Shown here one piece after another: positions 1 through 6,917 of a stretch of 24,802 bases of DNA. The notes beneath the pieces were generated by a model. The model did not search any database. It saw only the letters and a list, made by a program, of their open reading frames with translations, and was not told the DNA's origin. How positions within the stretch are numbered: the first letter of the stretch is position 1; each line of letters begins with the position of its first letter. The stretch comes from UBA11606 sp039188975 (lineage in GTDB: Bacteria > Actinomycetota > Acidimicrobiia > Acidimicrobiales > Aldehydirespiratoraceae), in contig JBCCYT010000052.1 in assembly GCA_039188975.1 (NCBI GenBank), forward strand, positions 1 to 24,802. Direction: 5' to 3'. The translations under genes were made by a program, and so were the position numbers.

Positions 1-860
1 CGATCGAGGCTGACGTCGAGCGCTGCGGCCGCGGCTCGCAGACGGGCCGGGTTCTGCGTGCCGAGGAGTGCGACCGGCGCAGCTGGATGCGCGAGCACGA
101 AGGCGTAGCAGACCGCCGCCCGATCGACGCCTTCACGTTCGCCGAGTTCGTCGAGGGTGGCGATGAGTTCGGGGCGCACCCCGTCGCCGGACATCAGGCG
201 GCCACCGCCCAACGGGCTCCACGCGAGCGGAACCACGCCATCGCGCATGCAGGCGTCAAGCGTGCCGTCACGCAACGGACCCAGGAAGGCCGGTGAGAAC
301 TCGGGCTGGCTGGTGGCGAGGGGCAGGTCACCGAGATGGGCGGTGAGCGCATCGTGCTGCGCCGGCGTGTGGTTGGAGATCCCGACGGCGCGAATCTTGC
401 CATCGGCCACGAGGGACGCAAGCGTCTCGGCGACCTGGGCCGGGTGCGCGAACAGGTCGGGTCGGTGAATCTGGTAGAGATCGATGACATCGACACCGAG
501 GCGGCCGAGGCTGGCGTCGACTGCGGTACGCAGGTACGCATCGCTCGAGTCGTAGGGCAAGGGCGGCATGATGCCGCCCTTGGTGGCGAGCACCATCCGG
601 TCGCGCAAACCGGGCGATTGCGCCAGCACCTTGCCGAGCAGCTCCTCGTTGCCACCGAAGCCCGAGCCGTTGTAGTCGAGGCCGTAGACGTCGGCAGTGT
701 CGATGAGGTTCATACCGACATCGAGGGCGGTCTCGACCAGTTCGTGGGCGGCACCGAGATCGTCGGTGGTGAAGCGCCAGGTACCGAAACCGAGCGGGCC
801 GATCGCGTCGAGCCCGCCGGGGAGAGAACGTGGTCCGGTCTGGACCAGAGAGTGCGTCAT
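1..860 (-). CDS. Aldo/keto reductase, YdhF/YcsN-like (C-terminus beyond window)
   Basis: The gene reads from an ATG at 860 down through position 1 without a stop, giving 286 visible residues; probably only a few tens are missing. It encodes an NAD(P)H-dependent oxidoreductase with the aldo/keto reductase TIM-barrel pattern. The catalytic tetrad is visible: Asp54 and Tyr59 (IDTADVYG), Lys94 (LATKGG) and His132 (YQIHRPD). The later VGISNHTP and AWSPLGGGR segments resemble the YdhF/YcsN branch. No Shine-Dalgarno precedes the ATG. A TAGCAT -10-like hexamer lies just upstream on this strand (873-868), so the message may be leaderless. It diverges from the Gfo/Idh gene across a LacI-type palindrome, which suggests joint control by the nearby LacI-family protein. 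The substrate is unknown; a sugar or sugar-derived carbonyl is inferred from context. Confidence 0.9.
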   Translation of the reverse strand, partial: MTHSLVQTGPRSLPGGLDAIGPLGFGTWRFTTDDLGAAHELVETALDVGMNLIDTADVYGLDYNGSGFGGNEELLGKVLAQSPGLRDRMVLATKGGIMPPLPYDSSDAYLRTAVDASLGRLGVDVIDLYQIHRPDLFAHPAQVAETLASLVADGKIRAVGISNHTPAQHDALTAHLGDLPLATSQPEFSPAFLGPLRDGTLDACMRDGVVPLAWSPLGGGRLMSGDGVRPELIATLDELGEREGVDRAAVCYAFVLAHPAAPVALLGTQNPARLRAAAAALDVSLD

Positions 861-881
861 AGTGCGTATGCTAACCCGCGG

Positions 882-897
882 ATGTAAGCGCTTACAT
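882..897. promoter_or_regulatory. LacI-family operator (16-bp perfect palindrome)
   Basis: ATGTAAGCGCTTACAT is a perfect dyad with the central CG step and flanking AAGCGCTT core typical of LacI/GalR-family operators. It lies in the 66-bp gap between the divergent aldo/keto reductase and Gfo/Idh genes. On the minus strand it would cover the -35 region of the reductase promoter. On the plus strand it would lie just downstream of a TATGCT (867-872) -10-like element. Binding could therefore repress both directions. The likely binder is the LacI-family protein encoded at 1991-3019; this assignment is inference. Confidence 0.85.
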
Positions 898-926
898 TCC
901 GACTGGACCGACGTTTCGGGGGCAAC

Positions 927-1994
927 GTGACCACGCTCAGCTACGGCATCATCGGCAGCGGCATGATGGGCGTCGAGCACATCGAGAACCTGCGCCACAC
1001 CGATGGTGTCTCCGTCACCGCCATCGCCGATCCCGACCCCGGCAGTCGCGAGTTCGCGGGCGCACTCGTGCCCGACGCTGCGCACTACACGAACCATCAG
1101 GCGCTGATCGAAGACGGCGTGTGCGATGCCGTCGTCGTCGCCTCACCGAATTTCACGCACGTCGACGTGCTGAGGGATCTGCTCGCCACCGATCTGCACG
1201 TGCTCGTCGAGAAGCCGTTGTGCACCACCGTGGAGGATTGCTACACCATCCTCGAACTCGCCGAGGGCCGCGATGCCATCACCTGGGTCGGGCTCGAGTA
1301 CCGCTACATGCCCCCCATCGCCCGCCTCATCGACGAAGTCGACGCCGGCGCCGTCGGTACTCCGAAGATGATCTCGATTCGTGAACATCGCTTCCCCTTC
1401 CTCGAAAAGGTGGGCGACTGGAACCGCTTCTCGGAGAACACCGGCGGCACCCTCGTCGAGAAGTGCTGCCACTTCTTCGACCTGATGGTGCAGATCATGC
1501 CTGGTCGACCGGTGCGGGTCATGGCGTCCGGCGCCCAGGACGTGAACCACCTCGACGAGACGTACGAGGGCCGGGTGCCTGACATTCTCGACAACGCCTT
1601 CGTCATCGTCGAGTTCGACGATGGTGCTCGCGGTCTGCTCGATCTCTGCATGTTCGCCGAGGCAACCCACAACCAAGAGGAGCTGAGCGTGGTCGGCGCC
1701 AAGGGCAAGGTCGAGGCGTTGATCCCCGATGATGTCGTGCGCATCGGGCGTCGCGGAGAGCACTGGATCGGCGGGGTCGAGACCCACCCGGTGGCCAATG
1801 ACGAAATCCCCTACGAGGGACATCACTCCGGATCGAGCTGGGTCGAGCACCAGAAGTTCCGTGATGCCGTACTCGGGGTCACCGAACCGGAAGTGAGTCT
1901 CTTCGACGGCCTGCTGTCGGTCGCCATCGGCGCGGCGGCCCATCGATCGATCGACGAAGGCCGCCCGGTCGAACTCGCCGAGTTCCTGCGCTAG
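927..1994 (+). CDS. Gfo/Idh/MocA family NAD(P)-dependent oxidoreductase
   Basis: A 355-residue cytoplasmic dehydrogenase of the glucose-fructose oxidoreductase/inositol dehydrogenase family, of normal length. The N-terminal Rossmann fold opens with GIIGSGMMG (residues 7-15). The family EKP motif is at 95-97, with Lys96 the usual catalytic lysine. The C-terminal domain carries the active-site helix with His182 and Asp185 (KCCHFFDLM), the H-x2-D arrangement expected for hydride transfer at a sugar or polyol hydroxyl. The start is GTG at 927 behind a GGGGGC run at 918-923. It is divergent from the aldo/keto reductase across a LacI-type operator and convergent with the LacI-family gene, sharing a CTAG at their stops. 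The exact substrate (inositol-like, sugar or sugar acid) cannot be read from sequence alone. Confidence 0.93.
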   Translation: MTTLSYGIIGSGMMGVEHIENLRHTDGVSVTAIADPDPGSREFAGALVPDAAHYTNHQALIEDGVCDAVVVASPNFTHVDVLRDLLATDLHVLVEKPLCTTVEDCYTILELAEGRDAITWVGLEYRYMPPIARLIDEVDAGAVGTPKMISIREHRFPFLEKVGDWNRFSENTGGTLVEKCCHFFDLMVQIMPGRPVRVMASGAQDVNHLDETYEGRVPDILDNAFVIVEFDDGARGLLDLCMFAEATHNQEELSVVGAKGKVEALIPDDVVRIGRRGEHWIGGVETHPVANDEIPYEGHHSGSSWVEHQKFRDAVLGVTEPEVSLFDGLLSVAIGAAAHRSIDEGRPVELAEFLR

Positions 1995-3019
1995 CGATTC
2001 GGCGGCGCACCGGTCGTCTGGCGCGTCACGAGGTCGATCTCTACCTCCTGCGTCGCGAGCTGGTGCTCACCCGAGGCGAGGTCCTCGACGATCCAGCGAG
2101 CCGCAACCGCCCCGTTCGACGCCGGCGCTTGCCGAACGGTGGTCAGCCCGACGGTCTGCGAGAGTGGGTGATCGTCGATACCGACCACGCTGACGTCGGC
2201 GGGGATCGACCAGCCAGCGTCTCGGACCACACCCATGGCGCCCATGGCCATCTCATCGGAGATCGCAAAGACTGCGGTCGGTGGATCGTCGAGGGCAAGG
2301 AGTCGTTGCATTGCCTCCTGCGCGCCGTCGATCGAGAAGTAGCCGGATTGCACCAGGTCGGGATCGACGGCGATCTGTCGATGGGCGAGCGCTTGCTCGT
2401 AGCCGTCGCGACGCCGCCACGAGACCTCGGTTCGCATCGGATCGTCGGGCATGCCCTCGATGAGCGCAATGCGACGATGTCCGAGTTGCAGCAGATGATC
2501 GACCGCGAGGCGGGCGGCGGAGATGTCGTCGGGCCGCACCGAGGAGAGCCCGGGGTAGGCGTTGCCGATGGTGACCACATGGACATCGGCATCTCGCAGC
2601 GCATCGATCTCGTCGGGGTCGAGTCGGAGGTCGACGAGAATCAACCCGTCGATGCTGCGCTGCATCTGCAAGGCCCGCTGCACGAACGCACGGCGAGCCT
2701 CCACGCCCGCGACACCCATCACTTGGGTCTGATAGCCGGCTTCGGACAACACGGCCTCGGCCCCACCAACGACCTGGGCGCAGTACCAGCCGGCGATGTT
2801 GGCCACCGCCATGAGAATCGTTCGAGATGTACCGGTGGCGAGCTGCGCCGCCGCCGGGTTGGCTCGGTAATCGAGTTCAGCCGCGACGATCTCGACCTTC
2901 TCGCGAGTCGATTGCGCAACATTGTCCAGGCCACGCAACGCACGGCTGACGGTCGCAACCGACACCCCTGCCGCGCGGGCCACGTCCTCGATCGTCACCG
3001 GTCCGGTGGCATCACTCAT
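1991..3019 (-). CDS. LacI/GalR-family transcriptional regulator
   Basis: A 342-residue DNA-binding repressor. The LacI helix-turn-helix spans about residues 9-32 (TIEDVARAAGVSVATVSRAL), followed by the hinge (NPAAAQLATG, about 54-63) that opens the minor groove at the central CG of the operator. A periplasmic-binding-protein-like effector domain follows and ends in the usual VVGIDDHPLS and LTTVRQ segments. I take ATG at 3019 because LacI proteins usually begin a few residues before the HTH; an in-frame GTG at 3037 would add six residues. Neither start has a clear Shine-Dalgarno. The gene ends tail-to-tail with the Gfo/Idh gene. A matching palindrome occurs in the adjacent divergent promoter, so it probably controls that pair in response to a sugar-like effector. 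Confidence 0.93.
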   Translation of the reverse strand: MSDATGPVTIEDVARAAGVSVATVSRALRGLDNVAQSTREKVEIVAAELDYRANPAAAQLATGTSRTILMAVANIAGWYCAQVVGGAEAVLSEAGYQTQVMGVAGVEARRAFVQRALQMQRSIDGLILVDLRLDPDEIDALRDADVHVVTIGNAYPGLSSVRPDDISAARLAVDHLLQLGHRRIALIEGMPDDPMRTEVSWRRRDGYEQALAHRQIAVDPDLVQSGYFSIDGAQEAMQRLLALDDPPTAVFAISDEMAMGAMGVVRDAGWSIPADVSVVGIDDHPLSQTVGLTTVRQAPASNGAVAARWIVEDLASGEHQLATQEVEIDLVTRQTTGAPPNR

Positions 3020-3083
3020 GGTCCAAGTGTGGCCCACAGGTTCACCGCGTCAAAGAAAGCTCTCCCCGGTAGCCTCGCCCGGA

Positions 3084-3160
3084 CGGGACGTGGCGCAGCT
3101 CGGTAGCGCACCTGCTTTGGGAGCAGGGGGTCGCTGGTTCAAATCCAGTCGTCCCGACCA
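3084..3160 (+). tRNA. tRNA-Pro (anticodon TGG), CCA encoded
   Basis: A full cloverleaf is visible in 77 nt. The acceptor arms CGGGACG (3084-3090) and CGTCCCG pair perfectly over seven base pairs. The D-arm contains GCGC-AGCTCGGTA-GCGC. The anticodon stem CCTGC/GCAGG (3111-3115 with 3123-3127) encloses the loop TTTGGGA, giving anticodon TGG at 3118-3120. The T-arm contains GGTTCAAATCC. CCA is encoded at 3158-3160. A TAGCCT hexamer at 3070-3075 could be its -10 element. The gene stops only six bases before the end of the convergent acetyltransferase gene. Confidence 0.97.
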
Positions 3161-3166
3161 CTCGAC

Positions 3167-3784
3167 TCAGAGGGCCTGCGGGCGTTCGCGGACATACACC
3201 GCCGCGGCGCTCGCGCCCGAGGGGTCATTGCGGTCGATCTCATTGTGGTTGATGTCAGTGCTGTCGATCTCATTGCGGTCGATGTCAGTGCGGTCGATGT
3301 CAGTGCGGTTGAGCTCGCCGATCCACACCAGGCGATAGCCGCTTGCTTCCAGGGCCCGGCGCGACGCATGGTTCGCAGGGTGCGGCGTCGCAAGAACCCG
3401 TTCGATGTCTGACAGGTCGGTGAAGAGCCGGAGGGTGAAGCGGTCGATCATCGTCGCGCCAACACCATGGCCCGTCGACGCAGTGTCGCCGAGGAAGTAG
3501 TCGATGCCGGCCGCCGAGGCGGTCTCGATCTCCGCTGGCTTCAACGCCGCGACGCTCGCCGGGTCATCACGGAATCGATACCGCTGGATCAGGCCGATGC
3601 TCTCCTCCGCATCGGTGACAACGAAGACTTCCGTTGGCTGTTCTCCACGGATCCGCGGCCCGTACTTCGCCTCGACGGCGGCGAGCGACAATGGTTCACC
3701 CCACCACTGAGCGACATGGGGCTCGGCGAGCCAGCCCGACAGCAGGCCGAGGTCATCGGACGTCAGCGCCCGGAACTCGATCAC
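3167..3784 (-). CDS. GNAT-family N-acetyltransferase with C-terminal repeat insertion
   Basis: A 205-residue acetyl-CoA-dependent acyltransferase. The N-terminus (SGWLAEPHVAQWW, about 16-28) is characteristic of the AAC(6')/siderophore-type GNAT branch. The acetyl-CoA loop is visible as TGHGVGATMI, followed by the conserved NHASRRALEASGY segment. Residues about 158-187 are an unusual run of five-residue units of the type (D/N)R-T/N-D/E-I. They come from six 15-bp DNA repeats at 3225-3314 and are inserted before the final strand VYVRERP. The ATG at 3784 overlaps the stop of the upstream CoA transferase (ATGA), so it is the third gene of a coupled operon. The acceptor substrate is unknown, and an antibiotic-resistance role should not be assumed. 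Confidence 0.9.
   Translation of the reverse strand: MIEFRALTSDDLGLLSGWLAEPHVAQWWGEPLSLAAVEAKYGPRIRGEQPTEVFVVTDAEESIGLIQRYRFRDDPASVAALKPAEIETASAAGIDYFLGDTASTGHGVGATMIDRFTLRLFTDLSDIERVLATPHPANHASRRALEASGYRLVWIGELNRTDIDRTDIDRNEIDSTDINHNEIDRNDPSGASAAAVYVRERPQAL
3225..3314. repeat. 15-bp in-frame tandem repeat, six units
   Basis: Six consecutive 15-bp units begin at 3225, 3240, 3255, 3270, 3285 and 3300, each a variant of TCAKTGCGGTCGATS. They differ at only a few positions. The period is a multiple of three, so the reading frame of the acetyltransferase is kept and each unit adds five residues. This is the clearest microsatellite-like tract in the window and is probably length-variable between strains. 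Confidence 0.95.
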
Positions 3785-6225
3785 GTCAAGACGCCAGCGA
3801 TCGCCAGGTCGGTGATCTCGTCATCGCTGAAACCGAGAAGGTCCTTCAACACCGTCTCGTTGTGTTCGCCAATCGTGGGGCCTGCCCGAGTAGCCGACGA
3901 CGGCGTGGCCGAGAACCGGGTGACCGGACCATCAAAACGCGCATCGATGACCGGGTGGTCCAGCGGCGTGAAGAACCCACGGTGCACCAGCTGCGCATCC
4001 CGCACGAGATCGGTTGCTCTCAGCGACACGTAGGCCGGGCAACCAGCCCCAAGCAGCCTGTCTTGCGTTTCGAAGACATCCTGGGTGGCCATCCAGTCAG
4101 CGAACACCCCATCGATCTCGGCTCGACGCGCCATCCGCTCGGCCTGGCTCAGCCGACCAAAGGGTTCCAGCGCATGGCACACATCGGCCGCCGCTGCGAA
4201 GTGGGCGTCTGCGACCGCCGAAACCACGAGAAACCGTTCGTTTCCCGCGCCGCGGAAGACGCCGCTCGGTGCTCCGAGCTCCGCCGCGGTTCCCGGCCGT
4301 TCCAGCACATCACCAGTCGCTGCGTGCTCACCGATGAGAGGTGCGAGATGATGCACGCCCGCCTCGTTCTGGGACAGATCGATGTACTGCCCGACCCCCG
4401 TTCGATCCCGATGACGGAGTGCGGCGATCAACGCGGCGGAGGCGAAGCGAGGCGAGACGAAGTCGGTGTAGGCACCCCACGGCGCGATGGGGGCCCGATC
4501 GGACCAGCCGGTGATGTCGACGTACCCGGCGAGGGCGCCTCCTTGCAGGCCGAACCCGGTCAACGCCGCTTCCGGGCCCGTCTGGCCACGCATCGACGTC
4601 GACAACATGACGACACCAGGGTTGCGGGCATGCACCTGCTCCCACCCGAAGCCGTGCCGAGCCGCCATACCGGGCCGGAAATTCTCCACGACGACATCGG
4701 CCCAATCGATCAGTCGTTCAACCACCGCGCGGGCTTGCGGTACGGAATAGTTGCAAGCCAACCCGAGCTTGCTCTGGTTGACGTTCGCAGCCGGGAGACC
4801 TGACTCCGCCGTGAACTGGTTGTCCTGATACGGAGGCAACCAACGCATCGTGTCGACTCGGGTCATGGTCTCAGCGTGAACGACGGTTGCGCCATGGTTG
4901 GCGAGCTCGCGGGTGATGATCGGCCCGGCCGCCATCCAGGTCAGGTCCGCGATCTTCAGCCCAGAAAAGATGCCGGTGCGGGGCTGCCCGCCCGCCGAAC
5001 CCACGCCCGGCGTCGCCGGACCGACGGGCGACAGATCACGCAGCAGCGATTGGTCAGCTCCGAGCTTCGGTGCCGGCCGGTCATACACGATCGGCGTTTC
5101 GCTCAACACCGCAAACGGGCCCGGCATGGGGAGTCCGTCGACCTCGACGAAGAAACTCCTGGCCCTCAGCTGCGGGTCGGCGAGCAGGTCACCAGCGTTG
5201 TTCGCCGGCGCGATCAGCAGCTTGTCGCGCACGGAACGGGCATGCAGCTCTGCCTTGGTCTTCGTCTTGATGAAGGCGAGCAGCTGCGTCATCGCCCGAT
5301 GGCCGCTCTCGATCGGGAGCTTCCCGTCCTTCATCTCATCGATCCACGGCTCCCAGTCACGGCCACAGAGATCAGGATCGAGCGCGCCTTCTTCTTCGAG
5401 CCATCGCATCGCACCCGCGAACGCCGCGTTGCCTTGCGCGCCGAGGACGAACGACATCACCGCATAGCCGTCGGCGCAGGGCTCAACGACCGGATTGCGC
5501 ACACCCGGGACGACCTCTCCCCCGCGGTCCGTCGATGCTTGGCTGCGGTCATCACCCGTGAACGATGGGTTTCGGTCGATCGCGGCATAGCTACTGGTCC
5601 ACAACAGGCACCCGACGACCGCCGCCTGCATCGAGACATCGAGATGCTGCCCAACCCCCGAGCGGTCGCGTTCGAAAATGGCGGCGATGGCGTCGGCGGC
5701 GGCCTGGACGGCACCGTGGTTTGCCGTCTCGGGGAAGCCGATCGGAATCGGTGGACGATCCTTGTCGCCCTGGTGATTGAGGAACCCGCCGGCGGCAGAC
5801 AACGTCATGTCGGTGGCGGGAGCATCAGCCTGCGGCCCGTCGATCCCGAAGGAGGTGATGCTGACGTGCACAAGCCGCGGAAGAGCTGCCGCGAGGGGTT
5901 CGGGCTCGATGCCCAACGCGGCGCGTTCGTCGCCCGTCGCAGACTCGAGAAGGATGTCAGCCGTGGCCAGGAGTCGGCGCAGCACCGACCGCCCGTCTTC
6001 GGTCGTGGCGTCGAGTGTGACGCTGCGCTTTCCACGACCCCAGGCCCACCAATGAAACGACGTGCCATCGTCTCGTCGACTCCCCCGATGCCGCGACGCA
6101 CACCCCTCTGGCGGTTCGACCTTGATGACCTCCGCACCGAGATCCGCCAGAACCCGACCGGCCGCCTCGCCATAGGAGTCGGTCAGATCGATGACTCGCA
6201 GATCGGCGAGCAACGAACAGGTCAT
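3781..6225 (-). CDS. Tandem CaiB/BaiF-type (family III) CoA transferase
   Basis: An 814-residue protein made of two complete family III CoA-transferase halves, about residues 5-390 and 420-814; a usual family member is about 400 residues. Each half starts with the same fold signature (LRVIDLTDSYGEAAGRVLADLG; LKIADLTWMAAGPIITRELA, spaced here by their lobes). The N-half keeps the catalytic aspartate (Asp139, PATDMTLSAAGG). The aligned C-half position is glycine (Gly559, TGFGLQGGALAG). The family moves CoA between carboxylic acids through an aspartyl thioester. The start is ATG at 6225, overlapping the upstream stop as ATGA and preceded by AGGGGC; the open frame extends 72 codons upstream only because of GC-rich chance. 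Its ATG-overlap with the GNAT gene makes an operon. The acid substrate is unknown. Confidence 0.93.
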   Translation of the reverse strand: MTCSLLADLRVIDLTDSYGEAAGRVLADLGAEVIKVEPPEGCASRHRGSRRDDGTSFHWWAWGRGKRSVTLDATTEDGRSVLRRLLATADILLESATGDERAALGIEPEPLAAALPRLVHVSITSFGIDGPQADAPATDMTLSAAGGFLNHQGDKDRPPIPIGFPETANHGAVQAAADAIAAIFERDRSGVGQHLDVSMQAAVVGCLLWTSSYAAIDRNPSFTGDDRSQASTDRGGEVVPGVRNPVVEPCADGYAVMSFVLGAQGNAAFAGAMRWLEEEGALDPDLCGRDWEPWIDEMKDGKLPIESGHRAMTQLLAFIKTKTKAELHARSVRDKLLIAPANNAGDLLADPQLRARSFFVEVDGLPMPGPFAVLSETPIVYDRPAPKLGADQSLLRDLSPVGPATPGVGSAGGQPRTGIFSGLKIADLTWMAAGPIITRELANHGATVVHAETMTRVDTMRWLPPYQDNQFTAESGLPAANVNQSKLGLACNYSVPQARAVVERLIDWADVVVENFRPGMAARHGFGWEQVHARNPGVVMLSTSMRGQTGPEAALTGFGLQGGALAGYVDITGWSDRAPIAPWGAYTDFVSPRFASAALIAALRHRDRTGVGQYIDLSQNEAGVHHLAPLIGEHAATGDVLERPGTAAELGAPSGVFRGAGNERFLVVSAVADAHFAAAADVCHALEPFGRLSQAERMARRAEIDGVFADWMATQDVFETQDRLLGAGCPAYVSLRATDLVRDAQLVHRGFFTPLDHPVIDARFDGPVTRFSATPSSATRAGPTIGEHNETVLKDLLGFSDDEITDLAIAGVLT

Positions 6226-6845
6226 CGACGCCCCTGCAAAACCGCCAACCCCGGGCCGTCGAGTTGCTCGTCGAGCGCCGCCCGGCCGCATGCGGCGATC
6301 AACAGCGCCGATGCCGGTCCTCGCACCTCGGGTCCGGTGCCGTAGTGCCAGTCGATATCGGTCGCGATCAGGCGCAGGTCGGCAACCATCTTTGCCGACC
6401 CGATCGCGCGGCTGGCCTGGGGCAAGCCATCGGCAAGCCACCGCAACCGGGCTGGATCGGTGGGCACCGTGCGACCGAGCGTCAGCGCAATGTCGTGATG
6501 ATGCACGAACACGTCGATCGCGCCGTCGGATCGCTGCGTCGTCGGCGGGATACGAGCCGAATCAGCGACCTGTTCGAGCAAGCGAAGCTGATCAACGCGC
6601 GAACGAGTGCGCCCGGCCCTGGCCGTCTGATCCATGAACGTTGCCAGGTCGCCTCGGGCTCGCACGAGCGCGACGACAGCCTGCAGCGGCGTGAGGCTGA
6701 CGTTGAGGTTGATGTGGCTCACGACGTCGCGCACCAGCCATCCCGTGCACAGGGTCGGGGCATCCCAGTCCTCCGGTTCGAGCGAGCGCACCGTTTCGAG
6801 AAACGCACGTCGCTCTGCTTTCAACGCCACTTCATCGTCGATCAT
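6222..6845 (-). CDS. MDMPI/DinB-like (maleylpyruvate isomerase-type) protein
   Basis: A 207-residue protein of the actinobacterial mycothiol-dependent maleylpyruvate isomerase N-terminal (DinB four-helix) family, TIGR03083-like. The diagnostic segment LCTGWLVRDVVSHI (about 32-45) supplies the first metal-ligand candidate, His44. FVHHHDIAL (about 113-121) supplies the second cluster, His115-117. The family typically binds a divalent metal and uses mycothiol, though most members have no known substrate. ATG at 6845 follows a GGGGG run at good distance. The gene is first in a three-gene operon: its TGA overlaps the CoA-transferase ATG. It diverges from the MFS gene across 72 bp, so their promoters probably share that gap. 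Confidence 0.85.
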   Translation of the reverse strand: MIDDEVALKAERRAFLETVRSLEPEDWDAPTLCTGWLVRDVVSHINLNVSLTPLQAVVALVRARGDLATFMDQTARAGRTRSRVDQLRLLEQVADSARIPPTTQRSDGAIDVFVHHHDIALTLGRTVPTDPARLRWLADGLPQASRAIGSAKMVADLRLIATDIDWHYGTGPEVRGPASALLIAACGRAALDEQLDGPGLAVLQGRR

Positions 6846-6917
6846 CGATCCCCCTTTGCGACGCATGTTCGCAGTGGATGCCAAGCCCGGCAACCCACAG
6901 AGGTACGGTCGCCGGAG

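Noticed and set aside
3084..3160. tRNA-Pro as an attachment site of an integrated element
   Set aside because: There is no integrase, no direct repeat of the tRNA 3' end, and no change in base composition around it in the window.
3225..3314. CRISPR-like short repeat array
   Set aside because: The units are contiguous without spacers and keep the reading frame of a protein, so it is a coding tandem repeat.
4876..6345. 489-codon open frame on + opposite the CoA transferase
   Set aside because: Its translation is Arg/Gly-rich without family features and lies antisense to a protein with clear domain signatures; GC-rich codon bias opens such frames.
6226..6441. 72-residue N-terminal extension of the CoA transferase
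   Set aside because: It lies within the upstream MDMPI gene, is Arg-rich, and the ATGA overlap with AGGGGC at 6225 gives a better start.
6264..6917. Long N-terminal extension of the MFS protein
   Set aside because: Antisense to the MDMPI gene, and the MFS homology begins only after 6918.
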